Shown: positions 57,526 through 64,000 of the stretch, piece after piece
Position numbering within the stretch: position 1 is the first letter of the stretch
Layout: the number at the start of each line of letters is the position of its first letter
Source of the DNA: Mycolicibacter sinensis
GTDB lineage: Bacteria > Actinomycetota > Actinomycetes > Mycobacteriales > Mycobacteriaceae
NCBI RefSeq assembly: GCF_001667945.1
Contig: NZ_LZJK01000130.1
Span: 1-64,000, forward strand
Direction of reading: 5' to 3'
DNA: 64,000 bases
Translations under genes and position numbers: made by a program
The notes under the pieces: generated by a model
What the model saw: only the letters and a program-made list of their open reading frames with translations
What the model was told of the DNA's origin: nothing
Database searches by the model: none

Positions 57526-58455
57526 GTGGACCAGCCGCGTACGTCGTTCGTCATCGCCACCAAAGATCGCGTCGACAGCCTGGCAGCCACGGTGGCGCAT
57601 CTGCTGGCCAGCACGCGGTGCCCGATCATCGTCGTGGATAACGGCTCTCACGACGATACGTCTGCGATCATGGCCGGATTGGCTGGCAGCCATCCGCACG
57701 GTGAGCGGCTGCGGATCATCCCGCTGAGCAGCAACCACGGGGCGGTGGCACGAAACATCGGGGTGGCCGCTTCGCGGACGCCCTATGTGGCGTTCTGCGA
57801 CGACGACTCGTGGTGGCAGGCCGATGCAACCACCATCGCCGAGCGCGAGTTCGACCGGCATCCCGATGTCGCGGTGTTAGCCGGGCGCACGGTGATCGAG
57901 CCGGGAGGTCGAACCGACCCGTTCAGCGACCGACTGGCCAGCAGCCCGCTAGGCCACCGGGCGGACCTGCCCGGGCCGTCGATTCTGGGATTCCAGGCGT
58001 GCGGAGCGATGGTGCGCAAGTCCGGCTTCGAGGCGGTCGGCGGCTTCAGCGAAGTATTGCAATTCCGCGGTGAAGAACAGTTGCTGGCCTTGGATTTGGC
58101 CGCCGGCGGATGGCAACTGTGCTACTGCGCGGCGATGGTGGCGTTCCACCGGCCGTCGCCGCGGCGGGCGAGCACCACCGCGCAGCAAGCACGGGTGCTG
58201 CGTAACGAACTTCTGACCGCATGCATGCGCCGGCCACCGGCAAGGTGTCTGTCATCGGCGGTGGCATTATTGCGGGCCGCCGGCCACGATCGCGCACACC
58301 GGCATGCGGCCATCGAAGCATTGGCACGATTGCCGGCAGCGCTGCGCAACCGCCGAGTGTTGCCGCCGGAACTGGAAGATCGAGTCCGGATTTGCGAAGT
58401 GGAACGGCCGGCGAGGAGTGAATCGGAACCAACAAGTTCGGGGCCATGTGGCTAA
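57526..58455 (+). CDS. family 2 glycosyltransferase
   Basis: This 309-residue GT-A enzyme has the nucleotide-sugar fold start TSFVIATKDRVDSLAATVAH, IIVVDNGSHDDTSA, the DxD-type metal site VAFCDDDSWWQADA, and an acceptor-side ACGAMVRKSGFEAVGGFSEV followed by FRGEEQLLALDLAAGGW. The C-terminal third is basic and helical. It transfers a sugar to an unknown acceptor, perhaps a lipid or cell-wall component. The GTG at 57526 is supported by the SigF-type -10 just upstream. There is no membrane segment. Confidence 0.87.
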   Translation: MDQPRTSFVIATKDRVDSLAATVAHLLASTRCPIIVVDNGSHDDTSAIMAGLAGSHPHGERLRIIPLSSNHGAVARNIGVAASRTPYVAFCDDDSWWQADATTIAEREFDRHPDVAVLAGRTVIEPGGRTDPFSDRLASSPLGHRADLPGPSILGFQACGAMVRKSGFEAVGGFSEVLQFRGEEQLLALDLAAGGWQLCYCAAMVAFHRPSPRRASTTAQQARVLRNELLTACMRRPPARCLSSAVALLRAAGHDRAHRHAAIEALARLPAALRNRRVLPPELEDRVRICEVERPARSESEPTSSGPCG

Positions 58456-58557
58456 GCAATGTGCATGTGAGCTCGCCGCGGTCGCTCCCCGGGGCGCGTT
58501 GCGGACTACTCGGAACCGATCATGGGTCGCCGAAAAAGAGCGTTGTCGCAACGCCGA

Positions 58558-59469
58558 TCAGTGCCGCTCGTAGTCGGGCTGAAGATAGATGGCCCGCACC
58601 GTCGGCACGACAGCGCGGACGTCGGCTTCCGCACCATTGATGGCGTCGGCCACCGTTTCCAGTTCCATCTTGGGGTCAAAGACCACTTTGGCGGTCACCA
58701 GCAGTTCGTCGGGGGCCAGATACTGGGTCCGTAGCTCGAAGATACGGTCGACGTGGCGTGCCGTCTCCAACGCGGATTGGATTGTCGCGTATTGCCCGCT
58801 GGTGGCGCCCTCGCCGATCAGCAGGCTGTGCGTCTCGATGATCAGCAGTGTTGCCACGCCGCCGAGCAGTACCCCGATACCGACCGTCGCCAGCCCGTCC
58901 CACACCGCGTTTCCGGTAAGAGTTGTCAATGTCACCCCGATAAAAGCCAGGCTCAGGCCGGTCAGCGCCGCGGTGTCCTCCAGCAATACGACCGGCAATT
59001 CCGGCGTACGGGAATTTCGGACAAAACCCCACCAACTGCTCGAACCCTTCAGTGGCCGCGACTGATTCCGCGCGGTTCGCAGACTGTAGCCCTCAAAAAG
59101 CGCTGCAACTACCAGTATCAAGATGGGGACCAGTGGTGTGGACAGCGGCTCGGGATGGGTGATCTTGCGATAGCCCTCGTAGAGAGTGAAAGCCGAGCCG
59201 AGGGTGAACATCGTCAATGCAACGACGAACGAATAGAAGTATCTGCTTCTGCCATAACCGAACTGATGCAACGCATCTGGGCGTTTGCGGGCCCGGCGCT
59301 TGCCGACCATGAGCAACAATTCGTTGACTGTGTCTGCCACCGAGTGCACCGACTCACCAAGCATGGCCGAACTGTCGCTCAGCAGGTAGCCGACGAACTT
59401 GGCGGTGGCGATGCCGACATTGGCAACCAGCGCGGCGGCGATGGCCCGAGTTGTTCCGCTGCTCGCCAC
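58558..59469 (-). CDS. cation diffusion facilitator family transporter
   Basis: This 303-residue CDF (Zn/Fe/Mn efflux) protein has six membrane helices and a cytoplasmic domain. Characteristic features are SAMLGESVHSVADTVNELLL (metal site A, variant), FGYGRSRYFYSFVVALTMFT, VVLLEDTAALTGLSLAFIGV (second metal pair) and the C-terminal FDPKMELETVADAINGAEAD. It resembles Rv2025c, a DosR-region transporter. The frame is open to a GTG at 59478. The GTG at 59469 is chosen because a SigF-type -10 (GGGTAG) ends at 59479, leaving the same 9-bp spacing to the start codon as in the neighbouring glycosyltransferase gene. Confidence 0.87.
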   Translation of the reverse strand: MASSGTTRAIAAALVANVGIATAKFVGYLLSDSSAMLGESVHSVADTVNELLLMVGKRRARKRPDALHQFGYGRSRYFYSFVVALTMFTLGSAFTLYEGYRKITHPEPLSTPLVPILILVVAALFEGYSLRTARNQSRPLKGSSSWWGFVRNSRTPELPVVLLEDTAALTGLSLAFIGVTLTTLTGNAVWDGLATVGIGVLLGGVATLLIIETHSLLIGEGATSGQYATIQSALETARHVDRIFELRTQYLAPDELLVTAKVVFDPKMELETVADAINGAEADVRAVVPTVRAIYLQPDYERH

Positions 59470-59478
59470 CTGGTCCAC

Positions 59479-59504
59479 CTACCCGCGCCGTCTGCCCGGC
59501 AAAC
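59479..59504 (-). promoter_or_regulatory. SigF-type promoter candidate for the CDF transporter
   Basis: Minus strand: GTTT (59504-59501), a 16-bp spacer and GGGTAG (59484-59479). It is back-to-back with the plus-strand SigF-type promoter at 59517, with 12 bp between the two -35 boxes. Confidence 0.7.
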
Positions 59505-59516
59505 GATCGCCGGAAA

Positions 59517-59543
59517 GTTTGACTGGAGCTTTCCGGCGGGTAT
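59517..59543 (+). promoter_or_regulatory. SigF-type promoter candidate for the 58-residue protein
   Basis: GTTT (59517-59520), a 17-bp spacer and GGGTAT (59538-59543) are an exact match to the mycobacterial SigF consensus. The predicted transcription start is about 59550, followed by AAAGG and the ATG at 59586. Confidence 0.75.
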
Positions 59544-59585
59544 CCCGACCAACTGGTCTTGGAGCACATCGAAAGGATGTCGGCG

Positions 59586-59762
59586 ATGGCTTTGCGCAAG
59601 GGCCACAAAGCGGAGTCGGACGTGGAACCCGAGACCCACCAGGCGCGATCTCGTGCCGGCAGGGCCGAAGACGGAAGCTATGTGGGGCGGACCGGCCCTG
59701 ATGACGCGCTGGACGTCGGCGAAACCGGCGCCGAAGCCCGCCGAAACGACGCACAACACTGA
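59586..59762 (+). CDS. small hydrophilic protein, SigF-associated
   Basis: This 58-residue protein, MALRKGHKAESDVEPETHQA at the N-terminus, has a highly charged, low-complexity composition (RSRAGRAEDGSYVGRTGPDD) and no hydrophobic segment. It is probably intrinsically disordered. I recognise no family. The ATG at 59586 has AAAGG nine bases upstream; an ATG at 59577 would overlap that site. The exact SigF-type promoter upstream is the main argument that this short frame is a real gene. The epimerase gene starts 84 bp downstream, so the two may be co-transcribed. Confidence 0.58.
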   Translation: MALRKGHKAESDVEPETHQARSRAGRAEDGSYVGRTGPDDALDVGETGAEARRNDAQH

Positions 59763-59846
59763 CCTGGCCGGGCAATTCCCGGTGTCGCATCCCCTCGCGT
59801 CGGCAGCGGGCAGCGGGTATCACCGCCAGATCACAGGGAGGCAGCC

Positions 59847-60902
59847 ATGCGCGTGGTCGTGACCGGAGCGACCGGAAATGTCGGCACCAGCGTCATCGAG
59901 GCATTGGCCGCCGATGACCAGATCGAAGCGATCGTTGGCATCGCCCGTCGCCGGCCGACCTGGCAGCCGCCGAAGACGACGTGGGTTCAGGCCGACATCA
60001 CCTGCGATGACGTCGAAGCCCACGTGCAGGGCGCCGACGCTGTGGTGCAGTTGGCTTGGATCTTCCAGCCCACCCACGACGAGGTGGCTACTTGGAAAAA
60101 CAATGTGCTGGGCAGCATCAGGGTCTTCCACGCTGCCGCGCGGGCCGGCGTCGGGGCGCTGATCTACGCCTCGTCGGTCGGCGCCTACTCGCCCGGCCAC
60201 CAGGATCGCGGGATTGACGAATCCTGGCCGACCGATGCGCTTCCCACGGCGGCCTACGGCCGGGAGAAGTCCTACCTGGAGCGCGTGCTGGATACCTTCG
60301 AACGAGATCACCGCGAGATGCGGGTGGTGCGCCTTCGGCCGGCGTTCATGTTCAAGCGCGAGTCGGCAGCGGAGCAGCGCCGGCTATTCGGCGGCCCGCT
60401 GCTGCCAACCGCTTTGTTGCGCCCCGGGCTGCTGCCGCGGTTTCCCGATGTTCCGGGTCTACGGCTGCAAGCCTTGCATTCTCTTGACGGCGGACAGGCC
60501 TTCCGGCTGGCTATCACCCGCCCGGTGCGCGGCGCATTCAACATTGCCGCCGACCCTGTGCTCGACGCCGAGACTCTCGGCGAGCTGTTCGGCGCGCGGC
60601 CGATCAAGCTTCCGGTGTGGCCGATCCGGGCGGCGGTTGCTGCTGCCTGGAATCTTCACCTGGTGCCCGCCAGCCCCACGCTGCTCGATCTCGCGCTGAG
60701 CTTGCCGGTCATGGATACCTCACGGGCCCGCACCGAACTCGGCTGGAGCCCAACGCGGACGTCGCTCGACGCAGTACGGGAGTTCTTGCAAGGGCTGCGG
60801 TCGGGCGGCGGAATGCCCACACCGCCGCTCGAGCCGTCAGCCGGCGGGCGGCTGCGCCAAAAGGAGTTCGCAACCGGAGTCGGGCAATGGGCCACGCCGT
60901 AG
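59847..60902 (+). CDS. NAD-dependent epimerase/dehydratase (extended SDR) family protein
   Basis: This 351-residue extended short-chain dehydrogenase has the Rossmann start RVVVTGATGNVGTSVIEALA (GxxGxxG), VQADITCDD, ADAVVQLAWIFQPTHDE and LIYASSVGAYSPGHQD with the active-site YxxxK in TAAYGREKSYLERVLDTFE. The C-terminal substrate domain (about 165-300) is typical of sugar epimerases but the substrate is unknown. A GGGTAT at 59816-59821 looks like a SigF -10 but lacks a GTTT at the right distance. The ATG at 59847 has GGGAGGCAG upstream. Confidence 0.87.
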   Translation: MRVVVTGATGNVGTSVIEALAADDQIEAIVGIARRRPTWQPPKTTWVQADITCDDVEAHVQGADAVVQLAWIFQPTHDEVATWKNNVLGSIRVFHAAARAGVGALIYASSVGAYSPGHQDRGIDESWPTDALPTAAYGREKSYLERVLDTFERDHREMRVVRLRPAFMFKRESAAEQRRLFGGPLLPTALLRPGLLPRFPDVPGLRLQALHSLDGGQAFRLAITRPVRGAFNIAADPVLDAETLGELFGARPIKLPVWPIRAAVAAAWNLHLVPASPTLLDLALSLPVMDTSRARTELGWSPTRTSLDAVREFLQGLRSGGGMPTPPLEPSAGGRLRQKEFATGVGQWATP

Positions 60903-60908
60903 CTTTCC

Positions 60909-60935
60909 GGTGTGGCGCCCACGGTTATCGGGTAG
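60909..60935 (+). promoter_or_regulatory. SigF-like promoter candidate before the CBS gene
   Basis: GGTGT (60909-60913), a 16-bp spacer and GGGTAG (60930-60935), with one mismatch in the -35. It lies 43 bp before the ATG at 60979, in the short gap after the epimerase gene. Confidence 0.45.
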
Positions 60936-60978
60936 GCGGGCCGTTGAACGGACCGTCAGGTGAAGAAAGGAAGAGAAG

Positions 60979-61398
60979 ATGGCACGCACCGTGGCCGAGA
61001 TCATGGCCCACACCCCCCAGACGGTGCCCGCAGACATGCCGGTCAATGAAGCAGCAGATTGCATGCGCCGAGCCGATATCGGCAACGTCGTCGTACTCAG
61101 CGACGGCCACGTCGAGGGCATCGTGACCGACCGAGACATCGCCATCCGGGTCGTCGCCGAAGGCAGAGACTTGTCGACCCCGGTCGGTGAGATATGTAGC
61201 AGCCAGGAGCTCGTCAGCGTTCGACCGGATTCGAGTCTCGAGGAGGCCGTCGAGCTGATGCGTCGCAAGGCCGTGCGCCGGCTGCCCGTCATCGACGGCG
61301 ACCAGTTGGCCGGAGTGCTGAGCATCGGCGATCTCGCGCTGGAACGCGACGAGAAATCTGCACTCGCCGACATCAGCGCCGCGCAACCGAATCGCTAG
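60979..61398 (+). CDS. CBS domain protein (Hrp1-like)
   Basis: This 139-residue protein is made of two CBS repeats (residues about 8-62, starting TVAEIMAHTPQTVPADMPVN and containing NVVVLSDGHVEGIVTDRDIA; and about 72-128, ICSSQELVSVRPDSSLEEAV with RRLPVIDGDQLAGVLSIGDL). It resembles hypoxic response protein 1 (Rv2626c), a DosR-regulated CBS protein of M. tuberculosis, of which it is a paralogue or orthologue. CBS pairs usually bind adenine nucleotides. The ATG at 60979 follows AGAAAGGAAGAGA. It is convergent with the acidic DUF5709-like gene; a hairpin separates them. Confidence 0.88.
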   Translation: MARTVAEIMAHTPQTVPADMPVNEAADCMRRADIGNVVVLSDGHVEGIVTDRDIAIRVVAEGRDLSTPVGEICSSQELVSVRPDSSLEEAVELMRRKAVRRLPVIDGDQLAGVLSIGDLALERDEKSALADISAAQPNR

Positions 61399-61414
61399 CG
61401 AGACCCATCCGTCG

Positions 61415-61437
61415 CCGGCAGCTGCGCTAGCTGCCGG
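61415..61437. terminator. hairpin between convergent genes
   Basis: CCGGCAGCT, loop GCGCT, AGCTGCCGG make a perfect 9-bp stem, midway between the stops of the CBS gene and the acidic protein gene; it can serve both strands. Confidence 0.65.
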
Positions 61438-61455
61438 GGGCGATTACCACCGACC

Positions 61456-61761
61456 TCACTCCTCGACGTTGTAGAACGAGTCGCCGTCCTCGGGGCTGCC
61501 GGAGACTTGAGCCCGGTGCCGCCCGCCACCGACGGACTCGTGCAGGCCCTGGTCGACGCCGACGTCGGGCTGCTCAGCGGCCAGCTTGTCGTCCAGCGAC
61601 TCGTGGACCGCCTCATCAACCGGCTGCCAGCTGTCCGGTGGCGTGACGGTCGCATCCCCGTCGTCATTGCGCAGCTCGTCGGAGTCGGTGGCCTCGCTCG
61701 GCGGCAGCGTGTCGTCGCCGCTGGTGTCGGTCTCGGGGTCGATCTCGGGTTGATCAGTCAT
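61456..61761 (-). CDS. acidic hydrophilic protein, DUF5709-like
   Basis: This 101-residue, very acidic protein (many Asp/Glu, few hydrophobics) has a segment GDATVTPPDSWQPVDEAVHE followed by SLDDKLAAEQPDVGVD that resembles the core of DUF5709 proteins, and a C-terminus ending SPEDGDSFYNVEE. It is probably disordered and of unknown function. The ATG at 61761 (MTDQPEIDPETD) is preferred over one at 61803 because the latter would overlap the regulator gene. It lies 23 bp downstream of the GlnR-like regulator on the same strand. Confidence 0.65.
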   Translation of the reverse strand: MTDQPEIDPETDTSGDDTLPPSEATDSDELRNDDGDATVTPPDSWQPVDEAVHESLDDKLAAEQPDVGVDQGLHESVGGGRHRAQVSGSPEDGDSFYNVEE

Positions 61762-61784
61762 GTTGGTGGCGCTCTCCGTTCGCT

Positions 61785-62459
61785 TTAATTCGCGATCGCC
61801 CATTGGGGTTGCGGTGACTCCGGGGTCATGTAGCCGACCCCGCGAACGGTGTCGACGATCGACTCGTGGTCGGCGCCGAGTTTGGCGCGCAGCCGCTGCA
61901 CGTGGACGTCGACCTTGCGGCGGCTGCCCTCACCACCCCAGACCTCCTGCAGCAGCCGGGTGCGCGTGAACGCCTGACCCGCGTGCTGCACCAGATAGTT
62001 GAGCAGCTTGAACTCGGTCAGGGTGAGGTCGAGTTCACGGTTCGACAGCGACGCGGTGTAGCTGTCCGGGTGGATGACCAGGTCGCCGAATTGCAGTGCG
62101 CTGTGGACCGACATGCGCCGGCGTGCCAATGCCAACCGGAGTCGGGCATGCGCCTCGGCCGGTCCCGCGGTCGCGACCAGGACATCGTCGACCTGCCAGT
62201 CGAGATCGACCGCGGCGAAATCCTCGGCGCTCACCACGGCCAGGACGGCGGTCGACGGTTCCCAACTGCAGAGCCGCCGACAGGTCTCGCGTGACGTGGT
62301 CAGATCGGTACAACCATCCACCAGCGCGGCCGCGACGCTGAGGCAGTCGGCCCGGACGGTGATGGCGAGCGGCGCGCGGATAACCGAATGCCCGAAGACG
62401 CGCAACGCCGACAGGGACTGTTCGAACTCGTCCCGGTCGGTCAGTAACAGAATGTCCAT
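61785..62459 (-). CDS. GlnR-like atypical response regulator (OmpR winged-helix type)
   Basis: This 224-residue regulator has an N-terminal receiver-like domain (about 1-110) and a C-terminal winged-helix domain (about 118-220) with LDLTLTEFKLLNYLVQHAGQ, AFTRTRLLQEVWGGEGSRRK and VDVHVQRLRAKLGADHESIV. The start MDILLLTDRDEFEQSLSALR and ALVDGCTDLTTSRETCRRL parallel the orphan nitrogen regulator GlnR and its paralogue Rv2884, which work without a cognate kinase and lack a complete acidic pocket. No sensor kinase gene is next to it. The ATG at 62459 begins homology. A SigF-type promoter candidate lies about 50 bp upstream. Confidence 0.82.
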   Translation of the reverse strand: MDILLLTDRDEFEQSLSALRVFGHSVIRAPLAITVRADCLSVAAALVDGCTDLTTSRETCRRLCSWEPSTAVLAVVSAEDFAAVDLDWQVDDVLVATAGPAEAHARLRLALARRRMSVHSALQFGDLVIHPDSYTASLSNRELDLTLTEFKLLNYLVQHAGQAFTRTRLLQEVWGGEGSRRKVDVHVQRLRAKLGADHESIVDTVRGVGYMTPESPQPQWAIAN

Positions 62460-62508
62460 CGCCTGGCTCCAACCCTCGGAATATCCCTCGGTGCCTTTCA
62501 AGGCACTA

Positions 62509-62534
62509 TTACCCGCTACGTGGCGCGAATAACC
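62509..62534 (-). promoter_or_regulatory. SigF-type promoter candidate for the GlnR-like regulator
   Basis: Minus strand: GGTT (62534-62531), a 16-bp spacer and GGGTAA (62514-62509). The regulator starts at 62459, giving a leader of about 43 nt. Confidence 0.55.
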
Positions 62535-62541
62535 GCACAGC

Positions 62542-62576
62542 GATAGGCCCGGCCCGCGCCGCGGGCCGGGCCTATC
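62542..62576 (-). terminator. strong terminator hairpin after the CsbD gene
   Basis: GATAGGCCCGGCCCGC, loop GCC, GCGGGCCGGGCCTATC form a perfect 16-bp stem directly after (11 bp) the CsbD stop codon on the minus strand. Confidence 0.85.
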
Positions 62577-62586
62577 CTCCATCGGG

Positions 62587-62826
62587 CTACTGGTGGGACT
62601 GTTCGCGCGCCTCTGCCGCGTCCGCGCCCGCCCGGGCCGATTCGGCCTCGGCTTCGCGCTTGGCGGCGTCGCGCTGCGCCTCGCCCTTGTCCTGCTGGGC
62701 CTTGCCCTCACGGGACATTTCGTCGTTGCCGGTCACGGTGCCCAAGGCCTCCTTGGCCTTGCCCTTGACGCCCTCGACGGCGCCCCGGAAGCCTTCTTCG
62801 GGGCCGCTCTTCTTGTCGTCCGACAT
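62587..62826 (-). CDS. CsbD family stress protein
   Basis: This 79-residue CsbD-like protein, DEGFRGAVEGVKGKAKEALG-type core (here EEGFRGAVEGVKGKAKEALG, residues about 10-30) followed by TVTGNDEMSREGKAQQDKGE, has a long Glu/Ala-rich coiled tail. CsbD proteins are general-stress proteins controlled by SigB-type sigma factors in other bacteria, which fits a SigF setting; their molecular function is unknown. The ATG at 62826 is preceded by GGGAGGGAT. A strong terminator follows. Confidence 0.9.
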   Translation of the reverse strand: MSDDKKSGPEEGFRGAVEGVKGKAKEALGTVTGNDEMSREGKAQQDKGEAQRDAAKREAEAESARAGADAAEAREQSHQ

Positions 62827-62979
62827 AAAATCCCTCCCTGGATTTCGTGGATGTGACGGGCCGACGGTCAGCCCTGCGGGCTGCGTCAGCGCGCCACACC
62901 CGCAAGGCTTCCCGGTCGGCCGATTACCCAAACGTCGAATCGCCTTGACGCAGAGCCGATCAGCGCGGACGGTGGGGAC

Positions 62980-63354
62980 ATGGAACGCCGTATGCAACCC
63001 CGCCCCGGCGGCGACCGGTTGGGTCAGGAGGACGAGGAGGTCCGCTCGGCGATCAGGTTCGCCGGCGTGGTCACCGCCGCCGCGGTGGCGTTCGTCTTGC
63101 TGGCGGCGTGGTGGGCCGGCTCCTGTGATCCGGCGGCCGAGACGGTGGCGTGCGGCAGGCCGTACCGGGCCGTGCTCGCCGCGGGGGCGCCGGTGATCTT
63201 GGCCGGCGGCGGGGTGCGGGCCTTCCTGCGGACCTACCGGGTCTGGCGCGCGCGTGGCACCTGGTGGGGATGGCAGGGCGCCGGCTGGTTCCTGATGTCG
63301 TTGATGCTTCTCGTTTTGTTTATCAGCGCGGTGCCGATCAGTGGTATGGGCTGA
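62980..63354 (+). CDS. conserved membrane protein (Rv3289c-like)
   Basis: This 124-residue protein has three membrane helices (FAGVVTAAAVAFVLLAAWWA; VLAAGAPVILAGGGVRAFL; GWFLMSLMLLVLFISAVPIS) and two cysteines in the first outside loop (GSCDPAAETVACGR), likely a disulfide pair. By size and by being upstream of usfY it matches Rv3289c. Function is unknown. The ATG at 62980 has GGTGGGGAC upstream. No SigF-type promoter is evident within the 154-bp divergent gap to CsbD on this strand. Confidence 0.75.
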   Translation: MERRMQPRPGGDRLGQEDEEVRSAIRFAGVVTAAAVAFVLLAAWWAGSCDPAAETVACGRPYRAVLAAGAPVILAGGGVRAFLRTYRVWRARGTWWGWQGAGWFLMSLMLLVLFISAVPISGMG

Positions 63355-63529
63355 TCAGAGGCGTTTTTACCGGGCATTGACTGCCGGGTCGCTGTGAAGG
63401 CCCTGAAAGTGAGACGTTATGTAGATCACATCGACCTACGATAGTTTTTGGTCGCGGACGGGTTCGCCACGGACGGGGTTCCCCACCCGACCTCCGGACT
63501 GGCCGGACGACTCACGAGAGGAAGAAGCA

Positions 63530-63841
63530 ATGGGCGATACGTTTCACGACCCCGTTGACCATGTCCGGACGACCCGGCCGCACGCCGGTCGTGCCGTGAT
63601 CGACGTCATGGGGTGGCCGGGCTACAGCCTGCTGGTCGTCAGCATGGTCGCCGGGGCCGGCTGCCTGACCGCATTCGCCACCGGCCACGACCGGCAGGGT
63701 GTGGCCGTCGCCGTCTTCGCGGTGCTTGCCGCCGCGCTGGGCGCACTGTGGCTGCTGATCGAGCACCGGCGGATCGGCCGGGTAAACCAGCAGTGGCAGC
63801 TGGCGCACCCGGAGCTGCACCGGACGCATTCGACCAGCTGA
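63530..63841 (+). CDS. usfY: protein UsfY
   Basis: This 103-residue membrane protein has two hydrophobic segments (YSLLVVSMVAGAGCLTAFAT; VAVAVFAVLAAALGALWLLI) and the UsfY start DPVDHVRTTRPHAGRAVIDV, followed by a basic C-terminal tail (EHRRIGRVNQQWQL). UsfY stands just upstream of rsbW-sigF in mycobacteria and is expressed under stress; its function is unknown. The ATG at 63530 follows AGAGGAAGAAGC. Bases 63355-63529 upstream contain T-rich stretches but no SigF pair at correct spacing that I could find. Confidence 0.85.
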   Translation: MGDTFHDPVDHVRTTRPHAGRAVIDVMGWPGYSLLVVSMVAGAGCLTAFATGHDRQGVAVAVFAVLAAALGALWLLIEHRRIGRVNQQWQLAHPELHRTHSTS

Positions 63842-63859
63842 TCAGCGGAACACCCCACA

Positions 63860-63886
63860 CGGCCCGGCCGGGTTCCGGCCGGGCCG
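63860..63886 (+). terminator. hairpin after usfY
   Basis: CGGCCCGGCCGG, loop GTT, CCGGCCGGGCCG form a perfect 12-bp stem, followed by ACTTGTT, 18 bp after the usfY stop codon. Confidence 0.78.
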
Positions 63887-63912
63887 ACTTGTTCCCGCGT
63901 ACCGAAATCGAT

Positions 63913-63938
63913 GGTTGAGGTGACCGGCGACGGGGTAC
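63913..63938 (+). promoter_or_regulatory. SigF-type promoter candidate for the expected rsbW-sigF operon
   Basis: GGTTG (63913-63917), a 15-bp spacer and GGGTAC (63933-63938). It lies after usfY and its terminator, exactly where the autoregulated promoter of rsbW(usfX)-sigF is found in M. tuberculosis. The open frame beyond it leaves the window at 64000. Confidence 0.65.
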
Positions 63939-64000
63939 TAGCCCTCCCGTGACTAACCTCCGGGCGGCCGACTATGCGGTGATGACGGCGTGAATGGGCC

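Noticed and set aside
59800..59821. SigF promoter for the epimerase gene
   Set aside because: A GGGTAT is present at 59816 but no GTTT or GGTT lies 15-17 bp upstream; read-through from the promoter at 59517 is simpler.
62890..62945. SigF promoter for CsbD on the minus strand
   Set aside because: GTTT and GGGTAA are adjacent instead of spaced; the only correctly spaced pair (GTTT-N16-GGGAAG) has a poor -10 and lies about 80 bp from the start codon.
63364..63396. SigF promoter for usfY
   Set aside because: GTTTTT and GGGTCG are 18 or more bp apart and the -10 is poor; no better pair was found in 63355-63529.

Overview
The window is high-GC DNA from a mycobacterium (family Mycobacteriaceae). 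The gene order trpS / nagA / sugI-like / dacB1 / sigJ / sdhB-A-D-C / cdd-deoA-add / upp / pmmB / deoD / lpdA / glpD2 / nei / lhr / usfY matches, in my memory, the Rv3336c-Rv3288c block of Mycobacterium tuberculosis. PE-PPE-domain lipases, an F420-type reductase family and a DUF2563 protein also point to this family. I see no rRNA, tRNA, CRISPR array or insertion-sequence transposase. Species cannot be fixed from the sequence alone.

Layout. 1-1.05 kb: an exact 77-bp direct repeat (1-77 = 935-1011) encloses a truncated cobG and another gene fragment; the window seems to begin at a contig end. 1.05-3.03 kb: a three-gene thiocyanate hydrolase/nitrile hydratase-family operon with fused alpha and beta subunits. 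3.0-4.3 kb: TetR regulator plus crotonase with a perfect operator palindrome. 4.4-12.4 kb: trpS, a BrkB-like membrane protein, DUF5996, a GH15 trehalase/glucoamylase, small genes, nagA and a sugar porter. 12.4-17.9 kb: dacB1, an SMP-30-like gene, a four-helix membrane enzyme, sigJ with its carboxymuconolactone-decarboxylase partner, and a steroid 5-alpha-reductase-like gene; three copies of a tandem 30-bp palindromic repeat lie here. 17.9-24.4 kb: succinate dehydrogenase operon divergent from the nucleoside-salvage operon cdd-deoA-add. 24.5-26.6 kb: LGFP lipoprotein and an Rv3311-like protein.

26.6-36.2 kb looks accessory compared with M. tuberculosis: three TetR regulators with recognisable operators, an FAD monooxygenase, a methyltransferase-like membrane protein, a deazaflavin-type reductase, a two-domain CMD protein, a molybdopterin-oxidoreductase remnant, an SPW-repeat protein and two tandem PE-PPE-domain lipases. 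sapM is absent there. 36.2-44.5 kb returns to the conserved backbone (upp to glpD2). At 44.6-47.1 kb two secreted paralogues of unknown function stand where M. tuberculosis has phoY1. 47.2-55.3 kb holds a pseudouridine synthase, a Gly-rich lipoprotein, a collagen-like secreted protein, nei2, lhr and a small membrane protein.

The last part, 48-64 kb, is the most interesting. I find nine SigF-type promoter candidates (GTTT or GGTT, 15-17 bp, GGGTA). They precede the Gly-rich lipoprotein, the collagen-like gene, an Rv2030c-like phosphoribosyltransferase/erythromycin-esterase fusion, a glycosyltransferase, a cation diffusion facilitator, a 58-residue hydrophilic protein, a CBS-domain protein and a GlnR-like regulator. 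The ninth sits at the window edge, where the rsbW-sigF operon should follow usfY. At three of them the start codon lies 9-10 nt after the -10 element, which suggests leaderless mRNAs. The region reads as a SigF stress regulon clustered beside its own sigma factor.
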